Counted from the stretch's first letter, positions 53,570 through 62,691 are shown. The stretch: 64,000 bases of DNA from Thermosynechococcus sp. CL-1 (GCF_008386235.1 NZ_CP040671.1:1490001-1554000); one strand, 5' to 3'. Program-made: numbers and translations. The notes: generated from the letters alone by a model not told the origin.

Positions 53570-54510
53570 ACAAGACAGGCTCTAAAGGCTTGGCGCAGTT
53601 GGCTTTCATCAAGGTTGCGGCCAATAAAGATGAGTTCATTGCGCTGATGGCCAAGGGGGCGATCGAGGGGACGACCATCAAAGAGCATATGCACCCCCTG
53701 AAAAACAAAGGGCTGGGGCTGCTCCGCGAGGTGCAAAATCCCCTTCATGCGGAAAATATCGGGGCCTTGGGTTTGCAGCAACTGGCTCAGCCACGTTTGC
53801 AGCTTAGCGCCATCCAATTTGCCCTCAGCAACAATGGCCACAGAACCCACAGATTCATCGTGTTCATGGTGATCTTCGCCAAGAAAGTCTGGGTCGAGTT
53901 CGAGGGCCCGCTCAAGGTCAAAGCCCCCCACATCGAGGATGTGCTCCATGGGGATGGCGGCCTGCTGGGTGTAATACACTTTGGCCAAGGGGTTCATGGC
54001 ATGAATGCGATCGCGCAACTGGGCGAGGTCTGCTTCGCTTACCAAGTCCGTTTTATTGAGCAAAATCACATCGGCAAAGGCAATTTGCTCTTGGGCTTCG
54101 TCCGCTTGCCAGTGGTAGTGAATGTGCTTGGCATCCACCACGGTAATCACGGCATCTAGGTGAGTTTGGCTGCGGATGTCCTCATCCATGAAGAAGGTTT
54201 GAATGACGGGTGCGGGATCGGCAAGCCCCGTGGTTTCAATAACAAGGTGATCAAACTTGTGCCGCCGCTTCATCAGGTTGCCAATAATGCGAATCAAGTC
54301 GCCGCGCACCGTACAGCAAATGCAGCCATTATTCATCTCGAAAATTTCTTCATCGGTATTGACCACCAGTTGATGATCAATGCCCACTTCGCCAAACTCG
54401 TTGACAATGACAGCGACCTTCTTGCCGTGTTCGTGGGTGAGAATGCGATTGAGGAGTGTGGTTTTACCGGCACCCAAGTAGCCAGTGAGCACTGTAACGG
54501 GAACGGTCAT
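53566..54510 (-). CDS. CobW/COG0523 family metallochaperone GTPase
   Basis: 314 residues. G1 loop GYLGAGKTTLLNR (about 10-22), metal-binding motif GCICCTV (CxCC), Walker B region ETTGLADPAPV, base-recognition NKTD, and a CobW C-terminal domain. A short His/Asp/Glu loop (DHHEHDES, about 212-219) may bind metal. Members deliver zinc, cobalt or other metals, and the CxCC motif is the zinc or cobalt ligand in characterised relatives. Convergent with the Fur-linked porin, suggesting a metal-homeostasis neighbourhood. The target enzyme is unknown. Confidence 0.93.
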   Translation of the reverse strand: MTVPVTVLTGYLGAGKTTLLNRILTHEHGKKVAVIVNEFGEVGIDHQLVVNTDEEIFEMNNGCICCTVRGDLIRIIGNLMKRRHKFDHLVIETTGLADPAPVIQTFFMDEDIRSQTHLDAVITVVDAKHIHYHWQADEAQEQIAFADVILLNKTDLVSEADLAQLRDRIHAMNPLAKVYYTQQAAIPMEHILDVGGFDLERALELDPDFLGEDHHEHDESVGSVAIVAEGKLDGAKLQTWLSQLLQTQGPDIFRMKGILHLAEQPQPFVFQGVHMLFDGRPLDRPLGHQRNELIFIGRNLDESQLRQAFRACLV

Positions 54511-54619
54511 AGGCTGGACAACAGCTAGAGACTCTTTGAGCCTATCAAATATCCGTTACAGTCGTTGTGAAAAGGGCTGTAGGATAAAAAAATGCACAAC
54601 TACGGAAAGTTTCAAGTCT

Positions 54620-55360
54620 ATGCTGCATCCGCGTTTAGCCGCTGCCTTTGAGCAGCGTTCTGTTCTCAAGATTATTAGTGGCCTCAACAATTTTGATCGC
54701 GATCGCGTGCGGGCGGTGGTGACTGCTGCCGATCAGGGGGGTGCCACTTTTGTGGATATTGCTGCCGATCCTGAGCTGGTGCGCCTTGCCAAGGAACTAA
54801 CGATGCTGCCCATCTGTGTGTCTGCGGTGGAGCCATTACAGCTGCTGAATGCCGTTGCCGCTGGTGCCGATCTGGTGGAAATCGGCAACTACGATAGCTT
54901 CTATGCCCAGGGGCGGGTGTTTAGCGCTGAGGAAGTGCTGGTATTGACGCGCCAAACTCGCGAGTTGCTGCCCCAAATCATGCTGTCAGTAACCGTGCCC
55001 CACACGCTGCCTTTGGATCAACAGGTTGCCCTCGCTGAGGCCTTGGTGGCCGCTGGTGCCGACGTGATTCAAACCGAAGGGGGAACCAGTAGCCAACCCC
55101 ACCACAGTGGCACGTTGGGTCTCATTGAAAAAGCAGCCCCGACATTGGCGGCAGCCTACGAAATTTCCCGCGCCGTTGCGGTGCCGGTGCTGTGTGCTTC
55201 GGGGCTTTCGACAGTGACGATTCCCTTGGCGATCGCTGCTGGGGCTGCGGGTGTCGGGGTCGGCTCTGCCGTCAACCAACTCAATAGTGAAGTGGCCATG
55301 GTGGCCAGTGTGCGTGCCCTCGCCGAAGCAGTCAAAGGTGCCATCGCCCTCCACCGCTAA
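54620..55360 (+). CDS. Ycf23/DUF561 TIM-barrel protein
   Basis: 246 residues from the ATG at 54620. The frame is open from 54485, but the extra part overlaps the start of the CobW gene on the other strand and is not conserved. Sequence blocks VLKIISGLNNFDRDRVRAVVTAADQGGATFVDIA, GADLVEIGNYDSFYAQG and AAGAAGVGVGSAVNQL fit the Ycf23 family encoded in some algal plastids and in cyanobacteria. A TIM-barrel fold is expected; the reaction is not known. Confidence 0.9.
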   Translation: MLHPRLAAAFEQRSVLKIISGLNNFDRDRVRAVVTAADQGGATFVDIAADPELVRLAKELTMLPICVSAVEPLQLLNAVAAGADLVEIGNYDSFYAQGRVFSAEEVLVLTRQTRELLPQIMLSVTVPHTLPLDQQVALAEALVAAGADVIQTEGGTSSQPHHSGTLGLIEKAAPTLAAAYEISRAVAVPVLCASGLSTVTIPLAIAAGAAGVGVGSAVNQLNSEVAMVASVRALAEAVKGAIALHR

Positions 55361-55364
55361 GCCT

Positions 55365-56342
55365 GTGGTGAAGCTCTCCCGATTGGCTGTGGCCTGTGCC
55401 AACCGTCTCTTTGAGACTGCCGGCGATCGGGAGCGTTTTTTAGAGGCTCTCACCACCCCCCCGCCCTACCCTGCCACGGTGCTGTGGTGTCGCGAGTCAG
55501 CGTCCCCCTTACCCTTTGAGCCATTGCCGCCACTTTCTTGGCAGCCCCCTTGGGTGAGTCGCTTTGCCCCCGGCAGCCGTACCGGTCAACACCCTCTCCA
55601 TGAGGTCGGGGCTTATTATTGCTTGGATAGCTCATCGGTGTTTGCGGCGGTTCCGCTGCTGACGCTGCCCCAAGAGCCGTCATTGGTGATTGATGTGTGT
55701 GCGGCGCCCGGCGGCAAGAGCCTCTTTGCGTGGCGATCGCTCCAACCCCGCTACCTCATCTGTAATGAAACCATTGGCAAACGGGTGGGGATGCTGATTA
55801 GCAATCTCAAACGCTGTCGAGTGCATCCAGTGGGCGTCACCGCTTGGGATAGTGAGGTGCTGGCTGCTGAGTTCCAAGGCGCTGCTGATGTGGTGATTGT
55901 GGATGCCCCCTGCTCCGGCCAATCCCTGCTGGCCAAGGGACAAAAAGCCGACGGGTGCTTTCATCCTCTGACGATTCGCCACAACCAACGGCGACAAAAG
56001 CGAATTCTGGCGGCAGCAACTGCCCTTGTGCGTCCGGGGGGATGGCTGCTCTATAGCACCTGCACCTTTAGTCAGGATGAAAATGAGGATGTGGCGGCTT
56101 GGCTGATGGCCAAGTTTCCGCAGTGGGTTCCTCAACCTGTGGCGGCACTGGCGGCCTATCAATCCCATCTAGCAGCCTTTCCCTGCTATCGGCTGTGGCC
56201 CCACCAAGGGGAAGGGGCGGGAGCCTTTACAATTCTCTGGCAGCATCAGGGTAAGGGGGAATCAAACCCACTACCCGATTTAGGGGAACGTCGCGCCTTG
56301 GGCGATCGCTGGCGCTGGCAATCGAATTCCCAACCGGCATAG
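55365..56342 (+). CDS. RsmB/NSUN-family RNA (cytosine-5) methyltransferase
   Basis: The GTG at 55365 (or 55368) starts the coding region 4 bp after the ycf23 stop, giving about 325 residues; the open frame extends back to 55251. The SAM pocket is VIDVCAAPGGKSL, and the catalytic cysteines lie in IVDAPCSGQSLL and LLYSTCTFSQDENED, the two-Cys pattern of m5C methyltransferases. GYVL-like RNA-binding PUA segments are not clear. Whether it targets rRNA or tRNA is not resolved. The last 97 bp overlap the convergent flavoprotein-like gene. Confidence 0.92.
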   Translation: MVKLSRLAVACANRLFETAGDRERFLEALTTPPPYPATVLWCRESASPLPFEPLPPLSWQPPWVSRFAPGSRTGQHPLHEVGAYYCLDSSSVFAAVPLLTLPQEPSLVIDVCAAPGGKSLFAWRSLQPRYLICNETIGKRVGMLISNLKRCRVHPVGVTAWDSEVLAAEFQGAADVVIVDAPCSGQSLLAKGQKADGCFHPLTIRHNQRRQKRILAAATALVRPGGWLLYSTCTFSQDENEDVAAWLMAKFPQWVPQPVAALAAYQSHLAAFPCYRLWPHQGEGAGAFTILWQHQGKGESNPLPDLGERRALGDRWRWQSNSQPA

Positions 56343-57373
56343 GTAATGGCAGCAAAGGCATTTTGATCTAAACACCTCCCGAAAATGCGACTACTGGCGA
56401 TCGCTGCGCGTCCCATCAGGGTTACACCTAGAAGCTGCCCTTGGCGATTGATCACCACTTGACCCAAGCTCCGACCCTCGGAACTAAACTGCTGAATCTC
56501 CCACAGTTGAACGGGTTCCCTGAGGCGCTGCTGGGCTTGCCGCGCATTCCAACCGACGCGGGCAATGGGAACAGGTAGGGCAATCCACCACGGTTGACGG
56601 TAGTAATCAAGGGGCATGGGTTTCCGCTGCAAAATCTGGCGGGCGATCGCAAAGGCCTCAAAGTAGGTCAGGGAGGGCAAATGGTACCCCCGCTGCCAAC
56701 CGCCACAGGCATAGACTTGGGGATGACTGGTGCGCCCTTGGGAATTGATCCGCAACCACCCTTGAGCATCTCGCTGCAGGCGGTGCAGGTTCAAAGGAGT
56801 TGGATCGGGGGCTTTGCGCCTTCCTAGGAGGGGAACCCCTAGACCGAGGCCACTCAGGGCAGCATGCAGGCGATCGTTGAACCACGCATCTTCTGTGGCC
56901 ACAAGCGGCAGACCTTGTGCATCGGGATGCAAGGCTTTGCCAGACCAGTGGTGCCAACAGGCCAGCTCAATCCTGCTGAGGGTGTCCATATCCTGAGCAT
57001 CCATTGCCGCAGGCGCATCAAGGAGGAAATAGCCTTGCGCATACAGGCGATCGCCCCCCACCTGAAAATGACAGCGGGGCTGCCAGACAAATTCCCCCGC
57101 CCCTGTGATCACATCGACCCCCACCAATTCCAAGACCCTAAGGGCATAGCGGCGCTGTCCGTGGCTGAGGTGGGCTTGAAAGTGCTGCCACTGCTGAGTG
57201 TCCAATTTTTGGGGGGGAAACTGCGACAGCCACCAGCGTTGCCACTGCCATTGCCAATGCACATCAGCGGCTGGGATTACTAGGCCAATCCGCCCCAAGG
57301 CCGCACACCGATAGGCAATGTCCAATGCCAAAGGACTCGCCGCCACAATCAGCAAATCATACTCAAAGCGCAT
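56246..57373 (-). CDS. Degenerate pyridine-nucleotide-disulfide-oxidoreductase-like protein
   Basis: 375 residues. The layout follows the lipoamide/mercuric reductase group: an N-terminal Rossmann strand-helix (YDLLIVAASPLALDIAYRCAALG), a late segment RTSHPQVYACGGWQRG that corresponds to the FAD GD motif, and a C-terminal dimerisation-like domain (PVPIARVGWNARQAQQRL, GQLLGVTLMGRAA). However, the GxGxxG of the first loop reads A-A-S-P-L-A, the redox CxxxxC is missing, and GD reads GG. FAD binding and catalysis are doubtful. Its 3' end overlaps the methyltransferase gene by 97 bp. Confidence 0.75.
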   Translation of the reverse strand: MRFEYDLLIVAASPLALDIAYRCAALGRIGLVIPAADVHWQWQWQRWWLSQFPPQKLDTQQWQHFQAHLSHGQRRYALRVLELVGVDVITGAGEFVWQPRCHFQVGGDRLYAQGYFLLDAPAAMDAQDMDTLSRIELACWHHWSGKALHPDAQGLPLVATEDAWFNDRLHAALSGLGLGVPLLGRRKAPDPTPLNLHRLQRDAQGWLRINSQGRTSHPQVYACGGWQRGYHLPSLTYFEAFAIARQILQRKPMPLDYYRQPWWIALPVPIARVGWNARQAQQRLREPVQLWEIQQFSSEGRSLGQVVINRQGQLLGVTLMGRAAIASSRIFGRCLDQNAFAAITYAGWEFDCQRQRSPKARRSPKSGSGFDSPLP

Positions 57374-57411
57374 AGGAAATTAAGATAGAAACGACGACAC
57401 TGGCAGCTCCT

Positions 57412-60003
57412 ATGAAGCCCATCCGCACGTTTAACGTTCGTCCTCACCTGCCGCAACGTTTGGAACCCCTGCGGGAACTGGCCTACAACCTCTACTGGAC
57501 GTGGAACACGGAGGCGATCGCCCTCTTTCGCCGCCTCGACCCAGAACTGTGGGAGCAAACAAACCATAACCCTGTCGCCCTTTTGGGACGCATTCGCCAA
57601 GATCGCCTCTTGGATGCGGCGGCCGACAACGGCTTTTTGGCACAGATGGAGCGGGTGATCAGCCAATTTCAAGAATATGCCCAGCCTGTGCAGACGTGGT
57701 ACCAGCAAACGCGCACGGACGCGCCTCCCGGCGAGTGTATTGCCTATTTTTCCCTTGAATTTGGCCTCACGGAGTGCCTGCCAATCTATTCGGGGGGCTT
57801 GGGGGTCTTGGCCGGAGATCACCTCAAATCCGCCAGTGACTTGGGACTGCCCTTGGTGGGGGTGGGGCTGCTCTATCAAAAGGGCTATTTTTCGCAGTAC
57901 CTCAGTGCCGATGGCTGGCAGCAGGAACGCTATCCCAGCAACGATTTTTATACCCTGCCCCTCAAGCTGGTCACTACTGGCCAAGGTCAAGAGCATCGGA
58001 TTCGAGTGGACTACCCCAATCGAGAAGTCCAAGCACGGGTTTGGCAAGTTCAGGTGGGTCGGGTTCCCCTTTATCTTTTAGACACAAACCTGCCAGAAAA
58101 CAGTACCTACGATCAGCAGATCACCGACTACCTCTACGGTGGGGACATGGACATGCGCATCCATCAAGAGATGTTGCTGGGCATTGGTGGCGTGCGTCTG
58201 CTCCACAGCTTGGGGTTGCGACCAACGGTTTATCACATGAATGAGGGGCACTCCGCCTTTTTATCCCTAGAGCGCATTCGCCAACTGATCACCGAAGAGC
58301 AGCTTACCTACGATGAAGCCTTGCAGGTGGTCAAGGCCAGCCAGTTGTTTACCACCCATACCCCCGTGCCTGCGGGGATTGATCTGTTTCCTGCCGATAA
58401 GGTGACGTACTATGTCGGCCACTATGCTGAGGCCTTTAACCTCTCACAGCAGGAGTTTCTCTCCTTGGGTCGTGTCAATCCGGGGGCTTTTCAAGAACCC
58501 TTTAGTATGGCGAACCTAGCCATTCATACCGCTAGTTTTGTCAATGGGGTGAGCGCGCTCCACGGTGAAGTCTCCCGCCAGATGTTCCAAGGTCTGTGGC
58601 CCAATCTGCCGCCGACGGAGGTGCCGATTACCTCGATTACCAATGGCGTCCATGCTCGCAGTCGCGTTTCTGAACCATTGCAATACCTGCTGGATATTTA
58701 CCTTGGGCCGCAGTGGTCTGATGCGCCCTTGGCGGATCCCCTCTGGTCGCGGGTCAGCAGTATTCCCGATGAGGAGTTGTGGCGTATCCATGAGATTTGC
58801 CGCTATCAGTTGGTGATGTTTGTGCGATCGCGCCTACAACGGATGCTTGAAGAGCAGGGCGCCTCTAGTGCTGAATTGACGCAAGCGGCAGAAGTGCTGG
58901 ATCCGACCGCCTTGACCATTGGCTTTGCCCGTCGCTTTGCTACCTATAAACGCGCCACTCTCTTTTTGCGGGATGTGGAACGGCTGCGGCGAATTTTATT
59001 GGGATCCGTACCGGTGAAAACGGGAGCGAAGCAGCGGCGGCCGATTGTCCAGTTTGTGATTGCGGGGAAGGCGCACCCCAAGGACAACCCCGGCAAAGAA
59101 CTGATTCAGGAAATTATTCACTTTACGCGCCAAGAGGGCATGGCCAACCACATTGCCTTTATCCCGGATTACGATATGCACGTGGCAAAAATGATGGTGG
59201 CGGGGTGTGATGTCTGGCTGAATACCCCTTTGCGGCCTCAGGAGGCCTCGGGAACCAGCGGCATGAAGGCGGCTATGAATGGGCTACCGAATTTAAGTAC
59301 ATTGGACGGTTGGTGGGACGAGGCGGACTATGTGAAAACGGGTTGGGCGATTGGCCACGGCGAAACCTATGACGATCGCCACTATCAAGATCAAGTGGAA
59401 GCCAATGCGCTCTATGAACGGTTGGAGCGGGATGTCATTCCCCTCTTTTACGATCGCGATGAAAATGGTGTGCCGCGCGGCTGGGTGCAAAAGATGAAGG
59501 CAGCCCTTGCTCTCAATACGCCTCAGTTTAACACCGCGCGAATGGTGCGTGAGTATGCCCATCGCGGCTATTTCCCTGCTAGCGATCGCTCCTTTATCCT
59601 CAAGGAAAATAACTATGCCGCAGCCAAGGAACTGGCTCGCTGGAAAGCCCACATTTTTGAACATTGGTACTCGATTCAGATTATCGGGGTTGAAACCTCG
59701 GCTGAGCACAACCTCGAGGTTAACGAACTTGTGGAAGTCAAAGCCGTGATTGCCCTCGGTGCCCTATTGCCAAGCGATGTGCAGGTGATTTTGTTCCAAG
59801 GGCGGGTGAATGAGGCCGGCACCCTAGAGGAGGCCTGTCCTACCCTGATGACGTTTGTGGGTACCACCCCTGAAGGCCGTAGCCTTTACACCGCTGAGAT
59901 GAGCTACGACACGAGTGGCCACCAAGGCATTGCCCTCCAACTGCTACCGCGCCACGCCTATTTGAGTCATCCCTATGAAATGGGACTGGTTTTGTGGGCT
60001 TAG
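57412..60003 (+). CDS. glgP: Alpha-glucan phosphorylase (short GlgP type)
   Basis: 863 residues from the ATG at 57412. Releases glucose 1-phosphate from glycogen. The N-terminal TIGR02094-type region (RPHLPQRLEPLRELAYNLYWTWN) is the mark of the shorter phosphorylases, distinct from the plant/E. coli MalP type. The PLP lysine is in EASGTSGMKAAMNGLPNLSTLDGWW, and EGHSAFLSLERIR and FARRFATYKRATL are conserved substrate segments. In cyanobacteria two glucan phosphorylases are common; this form is likely the heat-stable one, but that is inference. Confidence 0.96.
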   Translation: MKPIRTFNVRPHLPQRLEPLRELAYNLYWTWNTEAIALFRRLDPELWEQTNHNPVALLGRIRQDRLLDAAADNGFLAQMERVISQFQEYAQPVQTWYQQTRTDAPPGECIAYFSLEFGLTECLPIYSGGLGVLAGDHLKSASDLGLPLVGVGLLYQKGYFSQYLSADGWQQERYPSNDFYTLPLKLVTTGQGQEHRIRVDYPNREVQARVWQVQVGRVPLYLLDTNLPENSTYDQQITDYLYGGDMDMRIHQEMLLGIGGVRLLHSLGLRPTVYHMNEGHSAFLSLERIRQLITEEQLTYDEALQVVKASQLFTTHTPVPAGIDLFPADKVTYYVGHYAEAFNLSQQEFLSLGRVNPGAFQEPFSMANLAIHTASFVNGVSALHGEVSRQMFQGLWPNLPPTEVPITSITNGVHARSRVSEPLQYLLDIYLGPQWSDAPLADPLWSRVSSIPDEELWRIHEICRYQLVMFVRSRLQRMLEEQGASSAELTQAAEVLDPTALTIGFARRFATYKRATLFLRDVERLRRILLGSVPVKTGAKQRRPIVQFVIAGKAHPKDNPGKELIQEIIHFTRQEGMANHIAFIPDYDMHVAKMMVAGCDVWLNTPLRPQEASGTSGMKAAMNGLPNLSTLDGWWDEADYVKTGWAIGHGETYDDRHYQDQVEANALYERLERDVIPLFYDRDENGVPRGWVQKMKAALALNTPQFNTARMVREYAHRGYFPASDRSFILKENNYAAAKELARWKAHIFEHWYSIQIIGVETSAEHNLEVNELVEVKAVIALGALLPSDVQVILFQGRVNEAGTLEEACPTLMTFVGTTPEGRSLYTAEMSYDTSGHQGIALQLLPRHAYLSHPYEMGLVLWA

Positions 60004-60015
60004 GAGAGAATCAGG

Positions 60016-60321
60016 TTGCGATTAACGGATCAGCAAGTGCAGCAAATTTGCCAGACGGTGGCGGCGCTGGTAGGTACCGAAGCCGAAGTGTGGTTGTTTG
60101 GTTCGCGGGTGAACGATGACCTAAAGGGCGGCGATGTGGATTTATTGATCCGGCTGTCTCACCCCGTTGAGAATCCTGCCCTTGTCAGTGCTCGACTCAG
60201 TGCCAAAATCAGCCGCGCCATGGCAGGTCGTAAAGTGGACATTCTCCTCTGGGCACCCAATCTCCAGCGGCAGCCGATTCACGATTGGGCCCAACAAACG
60301 GGAGTTCGCCTTCAATGTTGA
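60016..60321 (+). CDS. MntA-like minimal nucleotidyltransferase (antitoxin candidate)
   Basis: 101 residues from a TTG at 60016 with an AGGAGA element upstream. The Pol-beta nucleotidyltransferase motif is GSRVNDDLKGGDVDLL, giving GS-X9-DxD, with a third acidic region KVDILLWAP. This fits MntA-type antitoxins, which AMPylate HEPN toxins. Seven bases, ATGTTGA, are shared by its end and the start of the HEPN gene, so translation is coupled. It sits at the boundary between glgP and the metal-efflux remnants. Confidence 0.87.
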   Translation: MRLTDQQVQQICQTVAALVGTEAEVWLFGSRVNDDLKGGDVDLLIRLSHPVENPALVSARLSAKISRAMAGRKVDILLWAPNLQRQPIHDWAQQTGVRLQC

Positions 60322-60797
60322 GTCCTCAACTTCAGGAACGCCTACATCACCTCTGCCAACTGGTGGAGCGAGAAGTGGCACACCTACAGGTGACGGATCA
60401 ACGCCTCTTTCAGGAGCCATTTACGGCACGGCGGGCAGCACAATTGGAGGAGGATATTGACCTAGCGGAGCGGGTGGATGCTTTTTTGGCACGCTTTGGC
60501 CGCCTTCAAGATACCCTAGGGAGCAAGCTATTGCCCGCCTATCTGAGTGCCTTTGGCGAACCAGTGGCGACTTTCTTGGAAAACCTTGACCGTGCTGAAC
60601 GGCTCGGCCTTGTGCCCGATGCAGACGCTTGGTTTACCATGCGGCAACTGCGCAATCAAATGGTTCACGATTACATTCGAGATGCAGCCATCTTAGCCAC
60701 GAGTTTGCAAGCTGCCCACGAGTTTGTTCCTGTCCTGATTGAAACTGCAACTCGGTTTTGCCAACGAATAAAGCACAAATCGTCCGGCAACTCCTAG
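60315..60797 (+). CDS. HepT-like HEPN ribonuclease (toxin candidate)
   Basis: 160 residues from the ATG at 60315. Helical HEPN protein with the catalytic motif RNQMVHDY (Rx4HxY type) in MRQLRNQMVHDYIRD (about 115-129), as in HepT toxins whose RNase activity is quenched by AMPylation of the tyrosine. The overlap with the nucleotidyltransferase gene and the order antitoxin then toxin match MntA/HepT pairs. The protein is longer than the usual 130-140 residues because of an N-terminal helix (about 1-30). Function is inferred from motif and context. Confidence 0.88.
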   Translation: MLSPQLQERLHHLCQLVEREVAHLQVTDQRLFQEPFTARRAAQLEEDIDLAERVDAFLARFGRLQDTLGSKLLPAYLSAFGEPVATFLENLDRAERLGLVPDADAWFTMRQLRNQMVHDYIRDAAILATSLQAAHEFVPVLIETATRFCQRIKHKSSGNS

Positions 60798-60856
60798 CTT
60801 TTCATCTTTATTTCATGTGCCTTTGCCAAAATCAGCCTTAGTAACACACTGTGGTA

Positions 60857-61560
60857 ATGCTGAATCGAATTCTTTGGTGGTCAATTGTCCAACGTTGGTT
60901 GGTGGTGCTCGGGGCGATCGCCCTGACGATTTTCGGTATTTTTCAACTGCGGCAAATGCCCCTTGATGTACTGCCAGAGTTTGCGCCCCCCCAAGTGGAA
61001 ATTCAAACGGAGGCACCGGGCCTAGCACCAGAGGAAGTGGAATCGCTGATTACGCTGCCCATTGAAAGTGTCGTCAATGGTACGGCAGGGGTCGAAACTG
61101 TGCGCTCTGCATCGTCTCTTGGCTTATCTGTTGTCAAGGTAGTTTTTAGTTGGCAAACGAATATCTATCAAGCACGGCAACTGATTACCGAGCGGTTGCA
61201 GGAGGTGCGCGATCGCCTACCACCTAATGCCTCACCCCAAATTTCACCGATTACCTCCCCCATTGCCACGATTTTGATGTATGCCCTCCGATCGCCTCGC
61301 CGCACAACAGGTCTCTTTGCAGGACGTGGTGGCGGGGGTGAGTGGCGCCAATGAAAATGCAGCGGGTGGGGTCATTGTCACTCCCGATCAGGAGTTAATT
61401 GTGCGGGGCATTGGTCGGGCAACATCAGTCGCTGATTTAGCGGTGGCGTTGGTGGCGCACCGCAATGGCCAACCAATTCGCGTGCAGGATGTGGCAACAG
61501 TCACGAAAGGGCCTGCCTTAGCGCGGGGAGATGGCAGTGTTAATGGACAGCGAGCAATTA
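60857..61560 (+). pseudogene. Remnant of a CusA/CzcA heavy-metal RND pump (two frame-shifted pieces)
   Basis: The first piece (60857 to about 61275) encodes the CusA/CzcA N terminus: first membrane helix, MPLDVLPEFAPPQVEIQTEAPGLAPEEVESLI and ISPITSPIATILMYAL. The second piece, in another frame from about 61281, matches the next conserved region: PSDRLAAQQVSLQDVVAGVSGANENAAGGV, IVRGIGR and NGQRAIMLIL. About 60 residues are missing between them, and everything after the second piece, roughly 700 residues, is gone. The intact protein is over 1000 residues. It cannot give a functional pump. Confidence 0.85.
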
Positions 61561-61828
61561 TGCTTATATTGACTTCTATATCCAAGAGGGGGAAGACCAT
61601 ATTCCCGTGGGTACTGCTACCGTTACTGCTGATATTGAAACGCCAACGGGCGATCGGGTCACTCTACCGATGACCTATACCCCTGAGGACAAACACTACA
61701 CCGCACGGCTAGCCAATCCCGTGACAGGAGACTATGGTATTGTTCTCCTTAGACCCATCAATGGTCAACCCATTAACAGTCGTTTTCGCTTTCGTTATGA
61801 ACCCAATCAGGGAGGAAGACAAGAATGA
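61559..61828 (+). pseudogene. C-terminal fragment of an unknown periplasmic protein, fused to the CusA remnant
   Basis: In the frame of 61559 the sequence reads YAYIDFYIQEGEDHIPVGTATVTADIETPTGDRVTLPMTYTPEDKHYTARLANPV... to TGA at 61828. It is a beta-rich extracytoplasmic domain without a start of its own. It begins exactly where the CusA homology stops, so a deletion joined the two. The TGA overlaps the next ATG (ATGATG), which indicates that the original gene was the upstream partner of the His-rich protein in an operon. Confidence 0.7.
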
Positions 61829-62679
61829 TGCTACCACGCTTTATCCAACCCACCCTCTTGGGACTGGCCATGCTCTTGAGTGGGGCGATCGCCACCCTTG
61901 GGATTGCCCAGCAACGGCAAATGCCTATGCTTCATGACCACCATCACCTGCACCACAGTCCCAACCCTGAGCACGCAGACGGCTCTGCTACGACCCATAT
62001 GGAACTGCTGAATGCGCCCGCACCTACGCCTCAACAACCAACCACCTTTACGTTGGCGATTCGCACCCACACTGGTGAAGCAGTGACGCAGTTTGAGCGT
62101 TTTCAAGAGGCGCTAATGCACCTGATCATCGTCAGTGATGATTTTCAAGTGTTTCAGCACCTGCATCCCCGCTATCTGGGTGAAGGTCAGTTTCAAGTCA
62201 CAACCACATTGCCCCAGGGGGGAGGCTACACCCTCATTGCTGATTATAAACCCGCTGGCGCTGACGAAACGGTGGCGATGATCCCGATCGCGGCTGAAGG
62301 AACGCCGCCCGCATCGAGTACGCCAACCGCTCAAACCACCCAAGTGATTGGCACAACGGCAGTCGAACTAAAACTCCCTCAACCCCTCAAGGCTGGATCA
62401 GCGGTGGAAGTGGCCTTTCGCCTACGGGATGCTGCCACCCAGCAACCCCTTAGGGATCTGCGCCCCTACCTTGGCGAAGCAGGGCATCTGGTGATTTTGC
62501 GAGACACGACTCCCCTCGAACCTGCTGATTATCTCCATGCCCATGCCGTGGATCATCAACCTAAGGAGGTGATCCGTTTTATGACCCAGTTTCCTGTGCC
62601 CGGACGTTACAAGCTCTGGGGACAGTTCCAGCGGGGTGAGCAAATTGTTACTGCTCCCTTTTGGGTGACGGTGAATTAG
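61825..62679 (+). CDS. Exported His-rich protein, likely metal-related
   Basis: 284 residues. Signal peptide (about 5-28), then a His-rich stretch HDHHHLHHSPNPEH with eight histidines that could bind copper or another metal. Two beta-sandwich-like domains follow (about 55-160 and 180-284), with conserved-looking HLHPRYLGEGQFQV and HAHAVDHQPKEV, again His-rich. GGAGG lies about 10 bp before the start. The gene is intact and sits between an operon fragment upstream and the response regulator downstream. Function is unknown; a metal sink or sensor accessory is plausible from context. Confidence 0.85.
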   Translation: MMLPRFIQPTLLGLAMLLSGAIATLGIAQQRQMPMLHDHHHLHHSPNPEHADGSATTHMELLNAPAPTPQQPTTFTLAIRTHTGEAVTQFERFQEALMHLIIVSDDFQVFQHLHPRYLGEGQFQVTTTLPQGGGYTLIADYKPAGADETVAMIPIAAEGTPPASSTPTAQTTQVIGTTAVELKLPQPLKAGSAVEVAFRLRDAATQQPLRDLRPYLGEAGHLVILRDTTPLEPADYLHAHAVDHQPKEVIRFMTQFPVPGRYKLWGQFQRGEQIVTAPFWVTVN

Positions 62680-62691
62680 GGGATTGCACGG

